Shown piece after piece: positions 34,579-43,343 of a DNA stretch of 64,000 nt (its first letter is position 1; each line of letters starts with the position of its first letter). Origin of the DNA: Microbispora oryzae (lineage in GTDB: Bacteria > Actinomycetota > Actinomycetes > Streptosporangiales > Streptosporangiaceae). The notes below the pieces were generated by a model. That model had not been told where the DNA came from and made no database searches. It saw nothing but the letters and a program-made list of their open reading frames with translations. The DNA is taken from the NCBI RefSeq assembly GCF_017896165.1, contig NZ_JAFCNB010000009.1, positions 62,001 through 126,000 of the forward strand, read 5' to 3'. A program made the translations under genes and the position numbers.

Positions 34579-35364
34579 ATGGGGTACAGGTCGTTCGTGG
34601 CGATCGGGGACAGCTTCACCGAGGGTCTGGGCGACCCGCTCCTCGACGGGTCCGGCGCCGCGGCCGGTGGAGTGGTGCGGTACCGGGGCTGGGCCGACCG
34701 GGTGGCCGAGCGGCTCGCCCGGCTTGAGCCCGATTTCCGCTACGCCAACCTCGCCGTGCGGGGGAAGCTGATCGATCAGGTCGTCGACGTCCAGGTGCCC
34801 CTGGCCGTCCAGATGAGGCCCGATCTGATCAGTTTCTGCGCCGGCGGCAACGACCTGATCCGTCCCGGCAGCGACCCGGACCGGATGGCGAAGAAGGTGG
34901 CCGCCGCCGTCCGCGACCTCCGCGGCACCGGCGCCGAAGTGATCCTCTTCACCGGGATGGATCCGCGCGACACCCCGATCATGCGCCGGGCGCGCGGCAA
35001 GTTCGCCGTGTTCTTCATGCACATCAGGTCACTGGCCGACCTGTACGGATGCCATCTGGTGGACATGTGGTCCATGCAGGGGCTGCGCGACTGGCGGGCC
35101 TGGAGCGACGACCGCCTGCACATGAACTCCACCGGCCACCGGCTCGTCGCGGCCAAGGTGCTGGACGTGCTCGGTGTGCCGGAGGAAGGCGACTGGCGCA
35201 TGACCTGGCCGCCGCGCGAACGGGTGGATTCCCGGGCGAAGTTACGCGAGGACGCCCTGTGGTTCCGCCGCCACTTCGCCCCGTGGATCGGCCGCCGCCT
35301 GCGCGGTACGTCCTCCGGGGACGGTGTGGACCCCAAGCGCCCCCACCTGGGTCCGTTGTCCTGA
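34579..35364 (+). CDS. SGNH/GDSL hydrolase family protein
   Basis: A 261-residue hydrolase without a signal peptide. The nucleophile is S12 in AIGDSFTEG; the glycine and asparagine of the oxyanion hole are in GGND, and the DDRLHMNSTGH block provides the Asp/His pair. Such enzymes cleave esters of lipids, polysaccharide acetyl groups or similar. The last 60 residues form a basic tail after the core domain. The ATG at 34579 lies just downstream of the 17-base repeat array, which may hold the promoter. Confidence 0.88.
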   Translation: MGYRSFVAIGDSFTEGLGDPLLDGSGAAAGGVVRYRGWADRVAERLARLEPDFRYANLAVRGKLIDQVVDVQVPLAVQMRPDLISFCAGGNDLIRPGSDPDRMAKKVAAAVRDLRGTGAEVILFTGMDPRDTPIMRRARGKFAVFFMHIRSLADLYGCHLVDMWSMQGLRDWRAWSDDRLHMNSTGHRLVAAKVLDVLGVPEEGDWRMTWPPRERVDSRAKLREDALWFRRHFAPWIGRRLRGTSSGDGVDPKRPHLGPLS

Positions 35365-35504
35365 CTCCGGGCCCTGGTGCGGTCCCTGGTGTGGGCCCTG
35401 TGTGGGCCGTGTTCCGGGTTCTGGTCCGGGCCGCGCTCGCCGGCCGTCTCCCGCGTTCCCGCCGCCCCTGTGGGAGCGCTCTCGCGGCGGTTAAACTGCC
35501 GATC

Positions 35505-36326
35505 ATGCGCCTCACCGATATACGGATTTATCCGCTTAAGTCGGCGGCTGGACTGCCAGTTGAGACCGCCCTGGTACACCCGTGGGGCCTCGACGGCGAC
35601 CGCAGGTGGGCGGTGGTCGACGAGCAGGGCGACAACCTGTGGCTGGGCGAGTTTCCCGCCATGCTCACCGTACGGGCGGAGAATCTGGCGGACGGCGGGC
35701 TGTCGCTCTCGGCTCCGGGACTTCCCGGCATCGTGGTCCCCCCGGCCGGTGGGCGGAGCGTGCCGGTGGGGTTCAGCGGCCTCGACTCGGCGGTCGCGGC
35801 GGAGCCCGCCGCCGACGAGTGGTTCACCCGGCTGCTGGGCCGGACCGCCCGGCTGGTGTGGCTCGACGACCCCCGCCGCCGGACGATCGACCCGGCGCAC
35901 GGCGGCCTGCCCGGCGAGGTCGTCAGCTTCGCCTGGGACGCGCCCCTGCTGCTGACCTCGACGGCCTCGCTGCGGCTCCTCGACGACTGGATCGCCCAGG
36001 GAGCGGCGGAGCGGGGGGAGGAGCCTCCCGGCCCGCTCTCGATGGCCAGGTTCCGCCCCAGCGTCGTGATCGACGGCGCCGAGCCGTACCAGGAGGACGA
36101 CTGGAAGGAGGTCAGGATCGGCACGATCGACTTCCGGGTGTCGGAGATCTGCGACCGGTGCGCCGTGACGACGATCGACCCCGAGACCGCCGTCAAGGGC
36201 AAGGAACCGATCCGCACCCTGGCCAGGCACCGTCGCTGGGACGGCAAGACCTGGTTCGGCATCCGGCTCGTTCCCCGCGCGCCGGGACGGATCTCCGTGG
36301 GCGACCCGGTCGTCCCCGTGTCCTGA
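35505..36326 (+). CDS. MOSC domain-containing protein
   Basis: A 273-residue protein with an N-terminal MOSC beta-barrel (IRIYPLKSAAGLPVETA, GLDGDRRWAVVD) and a C-terminal MOSC domain holding C216 and C219 in EICDRCAVTTIDPET. The second cysteine corresponds to the conserved molybdenum ligand of the mARC/YcbX group. These proteins bind the molybdenum cofactor with a sulfide or cysteine ligand and reduce N-hydroxylated compounds. The ATG at 35505 follows no strong ribosome-binding site. Its stop codon lies inside a 13-base tandem repeat. Confidence 0.88.
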   Translation: MRLTDIRIYPLKSAAGLPVETALVHPWGLDGDRRWAVVDEQGDNLWLGEFPAMLTVRAENLADGGLSLSAPGLPGIVVPPAGGRSVPVGFSGLDSAVAAEPAADEWFTRLLGRTARLVWLDDPRRRTIDPAHGGLPGEVVSFAWDAPLLLTSTASLRLLDDWIAQGAAERGEEPPGPLSMARFRPSVVIDGAEPYQEDDWKEVRIGTIDFRVSEICDRCAVTTIDPETAVKGKEPIRTLARHRRWDGKTWFGIRLVPRAPGRISVGDPVVPVS

Positions 36327-36353
36327 ACCCGTGTCCTGAACCCGTGTTCTGAA
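36315..36353. repeat. 13-base tandem repeat spanning a stop codon
   Basis: Three head-to-tail copies of CCCGTGTCCTGAA (the third with one change) start within the last codons of the MOSC gene; the first copy supplies that gene's TGA. Further degenerate CCTGAA units continue to about 36430, before the end of the convergent helicase gene. Confidence 0.85.
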
Positions 36354-36459
36354 GCCGTACCGGGAAGCACCCGCGGCCTGAAATCCGCGCGCCTGAGCCC
36401 TGCGGCCGAAGTTCCATGCCCTGAAGCCTGAGGCTCGGGGCCCGTCCGGCCGTGAGGGG

Positions 36460-38577
36460 TCAGTCGTCCGTGGAGAGACGGCGCAGCGCCTCGCGGACCT
36501 TCACCGGATCACTGGTACGCCAGAACGGGGGCAGCGAGCTCAGCAGGAAGCCGCCGTAACGGGCGGTGGCCAGCCGGGGATCGAGCACGGCCACCACGCC
36601 CCGGTCCTCGATCGAGCGCAGCAGCCGCCCGGCACCCTGGGCCAGCAGCAGCGCCGCATGGGTCGCCGCGACCGACATGAATCCGTTGCCGCCGGTCGCC
36701 GCCACGTGCCGCTGCCGGGCCGAGGCGAGCGGGTCGTCCGGACGCGGGAACGGGATCCGGTCGATGACGACGAGCGTCAGCGAGGGGCCGGGGACGTCGA
36801 CGCCCTGCCACAGCGACAGCGTGCCGAACAGGCAGGTCGCCGGATCGGCCGCGAACTGCTTCACCAGTTGCGAGGTGGAGTCGTCGCCCTGGCACAGCAG
36901 CGGCACGTCCAGCCGTTCGCGCAGCGCCTCGGTCGCGGCCTTGGCCGCCCGCATCGAGGAGAACAGCCCGAGGGCCCGCCCACCCGCCGCCTCGATGAGC
37001 TCGGCGAGCTCGGTCACGTACGCCTCGGGCAGGCCGTCGCGGCCCGGCTGCGGCAGGTGCTTGGCGACGTAGAGGATGCCCCGCCGGGGGTGATCGAACG
37101 GCGAGCCCACGTCGAGACCGGTCCACCCGTCACGGCCGAGCCCCCACTGGCGCGCCATGCCGTCGAACGTCCCGCCGAGCGCGAGTGTGGCGCTGGTGAG
37201 GACCACCGTCCGCGAGCCGAACAGCTTCTCGCGGAGCATGCCGCCGACCGACAGCGGCGCCACCCGCAGCGTCGGGGGAATGTTGGCCCGCCCCTGCGGG
37301 TGGGCCGCGTCCAGCCAGACGACCTCGGCCCGCGCGGCCTCGTCCGGGTGGACCGCACCGCGCGCGCCGTCGCCTGTGCCGCTCGCGCCCCACCTGTCGC
37401 CTGTGTCTCCCGTGCCGCCAGGGCTCGCCGAGTCGACTGCGTCGTCCGAGCCCTCCTCGTCGCCGGCGTCCGCCGGCGGGGGACCGAAGGCGTCGAGCAT
37501 GCGCTGGGCGGTGTCGTGCACGTCGTCGAGCGCGGTGAAGGCGGCCCGTCGCAGGCCGGCGTTCTCGGGGTCGTCCTTGTCCTTGTTGCGGGGCCCAAGG
37601 GCGGTGATGCAGGCGAACGCCGCGTCCCGGACAAGTGACAGCGTGAGAGCGAGCGACTGGGGCAGGTCGTCCACGCGGCCCGGCGGGGCGGCCGCGAGCA
37701 GGGACCGCAGGTCTTCTCCGGCCTCCTGGAGCCGGTCGGCGACACCCTGCTCGATCAGCCGCCCGGCGCGCCGGACGGCGAGGGCGACGGTGCTCTCGGA
37801 CAGCTCTCCGGTGACCACCGAGGTCACCCGGTCGACCAGCTCGTGGGCCTCGTCCACCACGACCACGTTGTGCTCGGGCAGGATGGGCAGGTCCTCCATC
37901 GCGTCGATGGCGAGCAGGGCGTGGTTGGTGACGACGATGTCCGCAGCTCCGGCCCGCTCCCTGGCCAGCTCGGCGAAGCAGTCCGCGCCGCTCGGGCACC
38001 GCTGCGCCCCGAGACACTCACGGGCGGTCACGGAGAACTGCCGCCACACCTGGTCGCTCACGCCGGGGACGAGCTCGTCGCGGTCGCCCGTCTCGGTGTC
38101 GTTGGCCCAGTCGACGACGCGCTGCACCATACGGCCGGTGGCGCTCACCTCACGGGGGTCGAAGAGCTGCTCGTCCTCGTCCTCGGGCATGCCGGCGCCC
38201 ATCTTGTGGCGGCACAGATAGTTGCGGCGGCCCTTCAGGATCGCGAACTCCGGCCGGTGCGGCAGGAGGTCCTCGAGCGTGTCGGCGAGCCGGGGCAGGT
38301 CGCGGTCGACGAGCTGACGCTGGAGCGCGATCGTGGCGGTGGAGACCACCACGGCGGTCTTCGCCGCGGCCGCGTGCGCGATCGCGGGGACCAGGTACGC
38401 CAGCGACTTGCCGGTGCCGGTGCCGGCCTGCACGGCGAGATGCTCCTTGGCCCCGATCGCGTCGCGAACCGCCTGGGCCATCTTGACCTGACCAGGCCGC
38501 TCGAACCCGCCGAGGCCGGTCACCGCGGCGGTGAGCAGTTCTTCCACGGGCGGGGTCTCGGCAGCTTCCTTCGGCAC
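36460..38577 (-). CDS. DinG/XPD-type ATP-dependent DNA helicase
   Basis: A 705-residue superfamily 2 helicase. Walker A is AGTGTGKS (K57), the DEAH box lies in VVVVDEAHELVDR, and the last motifs include LFGTLSLWQGVDVPG and QGAGRLLRS. Cysteines in RRNYLC and ECLGAQRCPSGADC are placed as the four ligands of the iron-sulfur cluster of XPD-like helicases. An acidic, Gly/Asp/Ser-rich insert of about 55 residues sits mid-protein. It would unwind DNA 5' to 3', probably in repair. Start is a GTG at 38577. Confidence 0.9.
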   Translation of the reverse strand: MPKEAAETPPVEELLTAAVTGLGGFERPGQVKMAQAVRDAIGAKEHLAVQAGTGTGKSLAYLVPAIAHAAAAKTAVVVSTATIALQRQLVDRDLPRLADTLEDLLPHRPEFAILKGRRNYLCRHKMGAGMPEDEDEQLFDPREVSATGRMVQRVVDWANDTETGDRDELVPGVSDQVWRQFSVTARECLGAQRCPSGADCFAELARERAGAADIVVTNHALLAIDAMEDLPILPEHNVVVVDEAHELVDRVTSVVTGELSESTVALAVRRAGRLIEQGVADRLQEAGEDLRSLLAAAPPGRVDDLPQSLALTLSLVRDAAFACITALGPRNKDKDDPENAGLRRAAFTALDDVHDTAQRMLDAFGPPPADAGDEEGSDDAVDSASPGGTGDTGDRWGASGTGDGARGAVHPDEAARAEVVWLDAAHPQGRANIPPTLRVAPLSVGGMLREKLFGSRTVVLTSATLALGGTFDGMARQWGLGRDGWTGLDVGSPFDHPRRGILYVAKHLPQPGRDGLPEAYVTELAELIEAAGGRALGLFSSMRAAKAATEALRERLDVPLLCQGDDSTSQLVKQFAADPATCLFGTLSLWQGVDVPGPSLTLVVIDRIPFPRPDDPLASARQRHVAATGGNGFMSVAATHAALLLAQGAGRLLRSIEDRGVVAVLDPRLATARYGGFLLSSLPPFWRTSDPVKVREALRRLSTDD

Positions 38578-38792
38578 GGGAGAACGCTACCCGGTGCGAC
38601 CGACAATCGGTGCGTGACCGCCCCAGCACGTCCTGGCGTTCCAAGAACCACCAGCCGTCGCACGTGGCACACTGAATAGCAGGCACTCAAGGTCAACGGC
38701 GATCTGCGAACACGAGGTACTAAGGGACGAAACGGGCGTCCCGCACGGGTCCCCCGACGTCGAGTGGACGGATAAGGGCAGGTAAAGGCACT

Positions 38793-40124
38793 ATGTCTGC
38801 CATGTCGGAAGTTGTCCCACTGCCATCGTTCGGCGAGGTGTTCTTCGACGCGCGCGGCCAGGACCGTGTGCTCCGGGTCACCTGGCACGAGGGCACCCTG
38901 GTGCTCAGCCTGTGGCGGGGCGAGATGTGCACGGCGAGTTTCCGCATGCCGCTGAGCGACGTCGGGCGCCTGATCGACACCCTGGACGACGGCTTCAACG
39001 AGGTGTCCGGAAACGACCACGACGCGGGAACGGGGCCCTTCCCCACCGCCGAGGGAGATCCCGCACAGGCGCCCGAGGCCTATCGGCCCCAGGACGACTA
39101 TGGGGCCCAGACCCAGGTCCAGGACGAGTACGGCGCTCCCGAACCGCGCGCTCGTGACCACGACGGCTACGCGACCGACCGTGACGGCTACGGAGCCGAG
39201 CGGGACGGCTACGGCTCGTCCCGCGACGGATACGCCGCGGAGTACGGACAGCCGGAGGCATATCCGGCGCACGGCGGCCGTCCCGACCACCCCGAACGCC
39301 GGTCTTCGGCGGGCCATGCCGACTACACCGACTATCCGGACTATCCGGGAACGGGCCAATACGCCCGGCCCCCCGCCACGGCCGACGGCTACCCGGCGCC
39401 CCCGCAGGCGCGTCCGGCGGCCGACCAATACGCCGATCAGCAGTACGCGGACAGGTACGCCGACCAGCAGTACACAGATCAGCAGTACACAGATCAGCAG
39501 TACGCGGATCAGCAGTACGCGGATCAGCAGTACGCGGATCAGCAGTACGGCTATGACGCCCGGCCGCCCGCTCCCCGGGCGCCGCAGCAGTACACGCAGC
39601 CGCCGGACGCCTACGGGGCGGCGCCCGAGCCGTACGCGCAGGGCCAGGACGTTTATGGGCAGCATCCGGACGCGTACCAGCCCGATCCGTACCAGCAGCC
39701 CGATCCGTATCAGCAGGCGGCGGAGTCCTACCCGCAGCCCGCTCCGCCGCTCGGCCCCAACGACGTGCTCGTGGCGAGGGGTGCGCCGACGCAGGACCGC
39801 CTCGTCGCCTCGTCCTCATCCGGCTCCCGGAGGCGGCCCGACTCGCCGCAGGGCGCTCCCGGGCAGGCGCCGGAACGCCACGCAGGCGGCCCTGGCGCCG
39901 AGCCGGCCGTCCAGCAGCCCGCCATGGGTGTCGACCCCAGCGATCCGCTCGGCCTCGGCCAGCAGGTCCGGCCGTACGCGCAGGAACCGATGTACACCAC
40001 GGGTGAGCGCCTCAGGCCGCAGTCGCGAGGTGAGCAGGGCGGGGAGCGTCATATGGACCCGGACGCCGACGAGTGGACCGATCCGCGAGGGCAGGGCTGG
40101 GACGACGGCCGCGGCGGCTGGTGA
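38793..40124 (+). CDS. Hypothetical protein with Tyr/Gln-rich pentapeptide repeat domain
   Basis: A 443-residue protein in two parts. Residues 1-75 form a small conserved-looking fold (FGEVFFDARGQDRVLRVTWH, WRGEMCTASFRMPLSDVGRL). Residues 80-443 are disordered, first with repeated DGY units, then with YADQQ/YTDQQ pentads at about residues 213-251, then Gln/Pro/Tyr-rich sequence. No signal peptide or membrane helix. Such Tyr/Gln-rich tracts are typical of prion-like, assembly-prone regions, but no function is known to me. The gene stands alone, divergent from the helicase gene. Confidence 0.8.
   Translation: MSAMSEVVPLPSFGEVFFDARGQDRVLRVTWHEGTLVLSLWRGEMCTASFRMPLSDVGRLIDTLDDGFNEVSGNDHDAGTGPFPTAEGDPAQAPEAYRPQDDYGAQTQVQDEYGAPEPRARDHDGYATDRDGYGAERDGYGSSRDGYAAEYGQPEAYPAHGGRPDHPERRSSAGHADYTDYPDYPGTGQYARPPATADGYPAPPQARPAADQYADQQYADRYADQQYTDQQYTDQQYADQQYADQQYADQQYGYDARPPAPRAPQQYTQPPDAYGAAPEPYAQGQDVYGQHPDAYQPDPYQQPDPYQQAAESYPQPAPPLGPNDVLVARGAPTQDRLVASSSSGSRRRPDSPQGAPGQAPERHAGGPGAEPAVQQPAMGVDPSDPLGLGQQVRPYAQEPMYTTGERLRPQSRGEQGGERHMDPDADEWTDPRGQGWDDGRGGW
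39429..39545 (+). repeat. 15-base in-frame tandem repeat coding for YADQQ
   Basis: Seven copies of a 15-base unit like TACGCGGATCAGCAG and one shortened 12-base unit (YADR) follow one another in frame. The last three full copies (39501-39545) are identical, as are the two TACACAGATCAGCAG copies before them, so recent expansion or contraction by slippage or recombination is likely. Confidence 0.95.
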
Positions 40125-40170
40125 TGGCGCGGTAAGCCTGGAGTTCCAGCGCTGAGTAACCTCGTCGTCG

Positions 40171-41760
40171 ATGGACACGTCAACGGCATTGCAACTCTTC
40201 CTGCTCCCCGCGGGTGCGCTGGCCGTCGCCGGGCTGGCGAGGTGGCGGGGCTGGTCCGCCCCGCTCCTCCTCGTCCTCGCCGGTCTGGTGGTCTCGTACG
40301 TCCCCGGGGTGCCCGACTACCGGCTCGACCCGCACATCGTGCTGTCGGTCTTCCTGCCGCCGATGCTCTACTCGGCCTCCCTTGACAGCTCCTACCTCCG
40401 CCTCAAGGACGTCCGCCGCCCGGTCGGGCTGCTCGCCGTGGGGCTGGTGCTGCTCACCGCGTTCGTCGTCGGCTTCGTCGCGCACGCGCTGATCCCCGGG
40501 CTGCCGTTCGCCGCGGCGCTCGCCCTGGGCGCGATCGTGGCGCCCACCGACGCCGTCTCCGCGGTCGCCGTGGGACGCAAGCTCGGCCTGCCCCGCAAGG
40601 CGCTGACCATCCTGGTCGGTGAGGGGCTGTTCAACGACGCGACCGCGCTCACCGCCTACCGGGTGGCGGTGGCGGCCACGGTCGGCGCGGCGGTGGACGT
40701 CGTCCAGGCGGGCAAGGAGTTCCTCCTCTCGGCCGGCGTCGGGCTCTTGATCGGCCTCGCCATCGCGTACGCGGCGGGATTACTGCTGCGGCGCCTGACC
40801 GACGCGCTGGTGGCCAACGGCGTCTCCCTGCTCGTGCCGTACGCCGCCTACCTGGCCGCCGAGGCGATCGGCGCCTCAGGTGTGATCTCCGTAGTGGTCG
40901 TCGGCATCTACCTGGGCCACCAGCTCACCCGCACCTCGTACGGCGTCCGCCTCCTGTCGGGGGCCGTCTGGCAGGTGGTGGATCTCGTGCTGGAGTCCAT
41001 CGTCTTCGCGCTGATCGGCCTGCAGATGCGTCCCATCGTCGCCGCCATGAACGGGCGGCGTCCCACGGAGATCGCCCTGTACGCCGTCGTGCTGTTCCTC
41101 GTGGTCGTCCTGGTGAGGATCGCCTGGGTGCCGCCCGCGACGTACCTGCCGCGGATGCTGTCCAAGCGGGTGCGGGCGCGGGAGCCGAAGTCGCCCTCGT
41201 GGCAGAACGTGGTGCTGACGAGCTGGGCGGGCATGCGCGGAGTGGTCTCCCTGGCCGCCGCCTTCGCCCTTCCCGAGAGCTTCCCCCAACGGGAACTGCT
41301 GCTGTTCCTCACCTTCGGCATCGTCATCAGCACCCTGATCGTCCAGGGCCTGTCGTTCTCCTGGCTGATCCGCAGGCTCGGCGTCTCCAACGCCAAGGAG
41401 CGCTACACCGACGACCTGGCCGAGGCGGGCGCCCAGCAGGCGGCGGCGACCGCGGCGCTGAACCGGCTCGACGAGCTGACCGCGGACGGGGTCCACGAGG
41501 TCCACGAGCAGGTCGTCGAGCAGTTGCGCGGCCGGGCCGAACGGCGGGCGCTGCAGGCGTGGGAGCGGCTCGGCGGCGGGACCGGGCCCGAGGGGGAGGA
41601 GACGCCCGCCGCGGTCTACCGGCGGCTGCGGCGGGAGATGCTCGTCGCCGAGCGCGAGGTCTTCGTCCGGCTCAGGGACGAGCGGCGGATCGACGACGAG
41701 GTCCTCCACCGGGTCATGCAGGAGCTCGACTTCGAGGAGGCGACCCTCGAACGCGGCTGA
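40171..41760 (+). CDS. CPA1 family Na+/H+ antiporter
   Basis: A 529-residue protein with about 12 hydrophobic helices and a cytoplasmic C-terminal tail of roughly 130 residues. The ion site is marked by APTDAVSAVAV and by GEGLFNDATALTAY, and TSWAGMRGVVSLAAAFALP is typical of the NhaP/Nhe-like (CPA1) family. The tail is charged, helical and rich in Arg/Glu. It exchanges Na+ or K+ for protons. The ATG at 40171 lies 46 bases after the repeat protein gene. Confidence 0.93.
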   Translation: MDTSTALQLFLLPAGALAVAGLARWRGWSAPLLLVLAGLVVSYVPGVPDYRLDPHIVLSVFLPPMLYSASLDSSYLRLKDVRRPVGLLAVGLVLLTAFVVGFVAHALIPGLPFAAALALGAIVAPTDAVSAVAVGRKLGLPRKALTILVGEGLFNDATALTAYRVAVAATVGAAVDVVQAGKEFLLSAGVGLLIGLAIAYAAGLLLRRLTDALVANGVSLLVPYAAYLAAEAIGASGVISVVVVGIYLGHQLTRTSYGVRLLSGAVWQVVDLVLESIVFALIGLQMRPIVAAMNGRRPTEIALYAVVLFLVVVLVRIAWVPPATYLPRMLSKRVRAREPKSPSWQNVVLTSWAGMRGVVSLAAAFALPESFPQRELLLFLTFGIVISTLIVQGLSFSWLIRRLGVSNAKERYTDDLAEAGAQQAAATAALNRLDELTADGVHEVHEQVVEQLRGRAERRALQAWERLGGGTGPEGEETPAAVYRRLRREMLVAEREVFVRLRDERRIDDEVLHRVMQELDFEEATLERG

Positions 41761-41847
41761 CCGCCGGCGCCGGGCCTCACCCGGCGGTCCCCCGGATCCC
41801 GGACGGCCGCACCGGCCGGCCGGGACACCGGGAAACGCCTGGAAGGG

Positions 41848-42105
41848 TCAGCCGAGGCGCTGGTCGACATAGCACCAGCGCCACTCCTCGCCCGGTTCGT
41901 ATGACTGGACCACCGGGTGTCCGGTCTCGTGGAAATGCGCGGTCGCGTGCTTGCTCGGCGACGAGTCGCAGCATCCGATGTGGCCGCAGTCGAGGCACCG
42001 GCGCAGGTGGACCCAGCGTCCCCCCTGCTCGATGCACTCCTGGCAGCCCTCCGGCGGACGCGGATCCGGATTCGCCGTGTCGAGCAGATGTTCACAAACT
42101 CCCAT
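41848..42105 (-). CDS. UBP-type zinc finger protein
   Basis: An 85-residue protein consisting of a single UBP-type zinc finger: CEHL near the N-terminus, CQECIEQG, the CLDCGHIGCCDSS knuckle, and the histidines in KHATAHFHETGHPVV, ending EWRWCYVD. In eukaryotes this domain binds the C-terminus of ubiquitin; bacterial stand-alone copies are common in actinobacteria and their partner is unknown. The ATG at 42105 has no strong ribosome-binding site. Confidence 0.87.
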   Translation of the reverse strand: MGVCEHLLDTANPDPRPPEGCQECIEQGGRWVHLRRCLDCGHIGCCDSSPSKHATAHFHETGHPVVQSYEPGEEWRWCYVDQRLG

Positions 42106-42167
42106 GCCGCCGATGCTAGTGCTTCGGATCCGCCGCATCCGACCAGGCGTTGGGTAGGGTTCCGGCC

Positions 42168-42536
42168 ATGCGACTCCTCCCGCCCGCCGCGGTCGCCGCG
42201 GCCGCCGCCGTCTTGCTGGCCTCCGGCTGCGCGACCGCCGACAAGGCCCAGACGTGCGCGGACGCGACGCGGGTCATCAACCAGACGATCAGTTCCATCG
42301 GCCGGACCGTGAACGATCCTGAGGCGATGAGCAAGGCGATCGAGGACGGCGCGGCCACGCTGGGCGATCTGGCGGACAAGGCGGCCGACACCTCGCTGCG
42401 GGACGCCCTGCGAGGGCTGTCCGACCGCCTGGACAAGCTCACCGTCGACGACGCCAAGTCCGCGGTCGACGCGGCGCGGCAGGTCGCCGGCGACGGCGCC
42501 CGCTATCTGAAGGAGGTCGGCGACGCCTGCCTCTGA
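42168..42536 (+). CDS. Small putative lipoprotein
   Basis: A 122-residue protein with a lipoprotein signal ending in the lipobox LASGC. The mature part is an all-helical Ala/Asp-rich domain (DKAADTSLRDALRGLSDRLDKL and similar) with two more cysteines, at the beginning and the last-but-one position, which could form a disulfide. No family assigned. It is divergent from the UBP zinc-finger gene. Its stop codon is overlapped by a 9-base tandem repeat. Confidence 0.72.
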   Translation: MRLLPPAAVAAAAAVLLASGCATADKAQTCADATRVINQTISSIGRTVNDPEAMSKAIEDGAATLGDLADKAADTSLRDALRGLSDRLDKLTVDDAKSAVDAARQVAGDGARYLKEVGDACL

Positions 42537-42577
42537 ACCAGGCGAACCAGGCGAACCAGGCGAACCAGGCGAACCAG
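42535..42577. repeat. 9-base tandem repeat at a stop codon
   Basis: Four perfect copies of GAACCAGGC and a partial fifth begin at the second base of the lipoprotein gene's stop codon. The array lies between that gene and the DUF202 pair, about 80 bases upstream of the latter's start. Confidence 0.95.
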
Positions 42578-42660
42578 TTCGGCCCGGCGACCCCCGCGGC
42601 TTGATACGACCGGGCAACCCGACGAACCGCCGGGGAATCCGGCAAATTTAGCCTTTACCC

Positions 42661-42996
42661 ATGGATAGCAACGAGCCGGACCCACGGTTCACGCTGGCCA
42701 ACGAGCGTACGTTCCTCACCTGGATCAGCACCTCCCTCGCGCTGAGCGCGGGAGGGATCGCGATGGCCGCCGTGCCGGAGAGCCTGTTCGCGCCCTGGAT
42801 CAGGACGCTGCTGGCGGTCGTGCTCGTCCTGCTGGCGGCAGTGGCCGCCGGCGCCGCCTATCCCCGGTGGCGGCAGATCCAGCGCGCGCTGCGCCGCGCG
42901 GAGCCGCTCCCGCCGCCCGCCCTCGCCCCCGTGGTGGGGTACGGCGTGGCCGGCGTGGCGATTCTCGCGCTCGTCCTGATCCTCCTGTCGCGATGA
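42661..42996 (+). CDS. DUF202 family membrane protein (YidH-like)
   Basis: A 111-residue protein with the DUF202 opening RFTLANERTFLTWISTSLALS and three hydrophobic helices. E. coli YidH is the best known relative; function is unknown. It overlaps the next gene by four bases (ATGA), and that gene also encodes a DUF202-like protein, so the two may form a hetero-oligomer, as YidG and YidH are also adjacent. Confidence 0.87.
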   Translation: MDSNEPDPRFTLANERTFLTWISTSLALSAGGIAMAAVPESLFAPWIRTLLAVVLVLLAAVAAGAAYPRWRQIQRALRRAEPLPPPALAPVVGYGVAGVAILALVLILLSR

Positions 42997-43331
42997 CCGG
43001 CGCGGGGGAGGACGGACCGCCCGGACTGCACATCGAGCGGACCCGGCTGGCCTGGGTCCGCGCCGCCGCGGCGCTCGCGGTGTGCGCGCTCGGAGCGGCG
43101 GGCGGCGTCCTGCGCCATCGGGTGCCCCTCGCGACGTCGATCCCGTTCGTGGCCGCGGCGCTGTGCGGGGCGGTCCTGCTCGTGCGCACCGGCCTGCGCG
43201 ACCGGCGGGTGCAACGCGCGCTGCTGGACGGCCGTCCGCTCGATCATGGAGCCGACGTCCTGCTGGCCTGGCTGGGCGCGCTGGCGGTCGCCGCGGGCGC
43301 ACTCGTCCTGATCGTCGCGCTCGCCCGGTGA
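42993..43331 (+). CDS. DUF202 family membrane protein (YidG-like)
   Basis: A 112-residue second DUF202-type protein: LHIERTRLAWVRAAAALAVCA at the N-terminus, then three hydrophobic helices. It is translationally coupled to the preceding DUF202 gene. The pair corresponds in layout to E. coli yidH-yidG. It ends 12 bases before the convergent ferritin-like gene. Confidence 0.82.
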   Translation: MTGAGEDGPPGLHIERTRLAWVRAAAALAVCALGAAGGVLRHRVPLATSIPFVAAALCGAVLLVRTGLRDRRVQRALLDGRPLDHGADVLLAWLGALAVAAGALVLIVALAR

Positions 43332-43343
43332 GCTGGACGCGAT

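Noticed and set aside
38578-38792. LexA-type SOS box in front of the DinG-type helicase
   Set aside because: GCGAACACGAGG resembles half of an actinobacterial box, but the second half is missing.
39100-40155. Second long plus-strand frame through the pentapeptide-repeat gene
   Set aside because: The 15-base repeat is open in more than one frame; this one is Arg/Ser/Thr-rich, lacks a ribosome-binding site and starts inside the well-supported gene.
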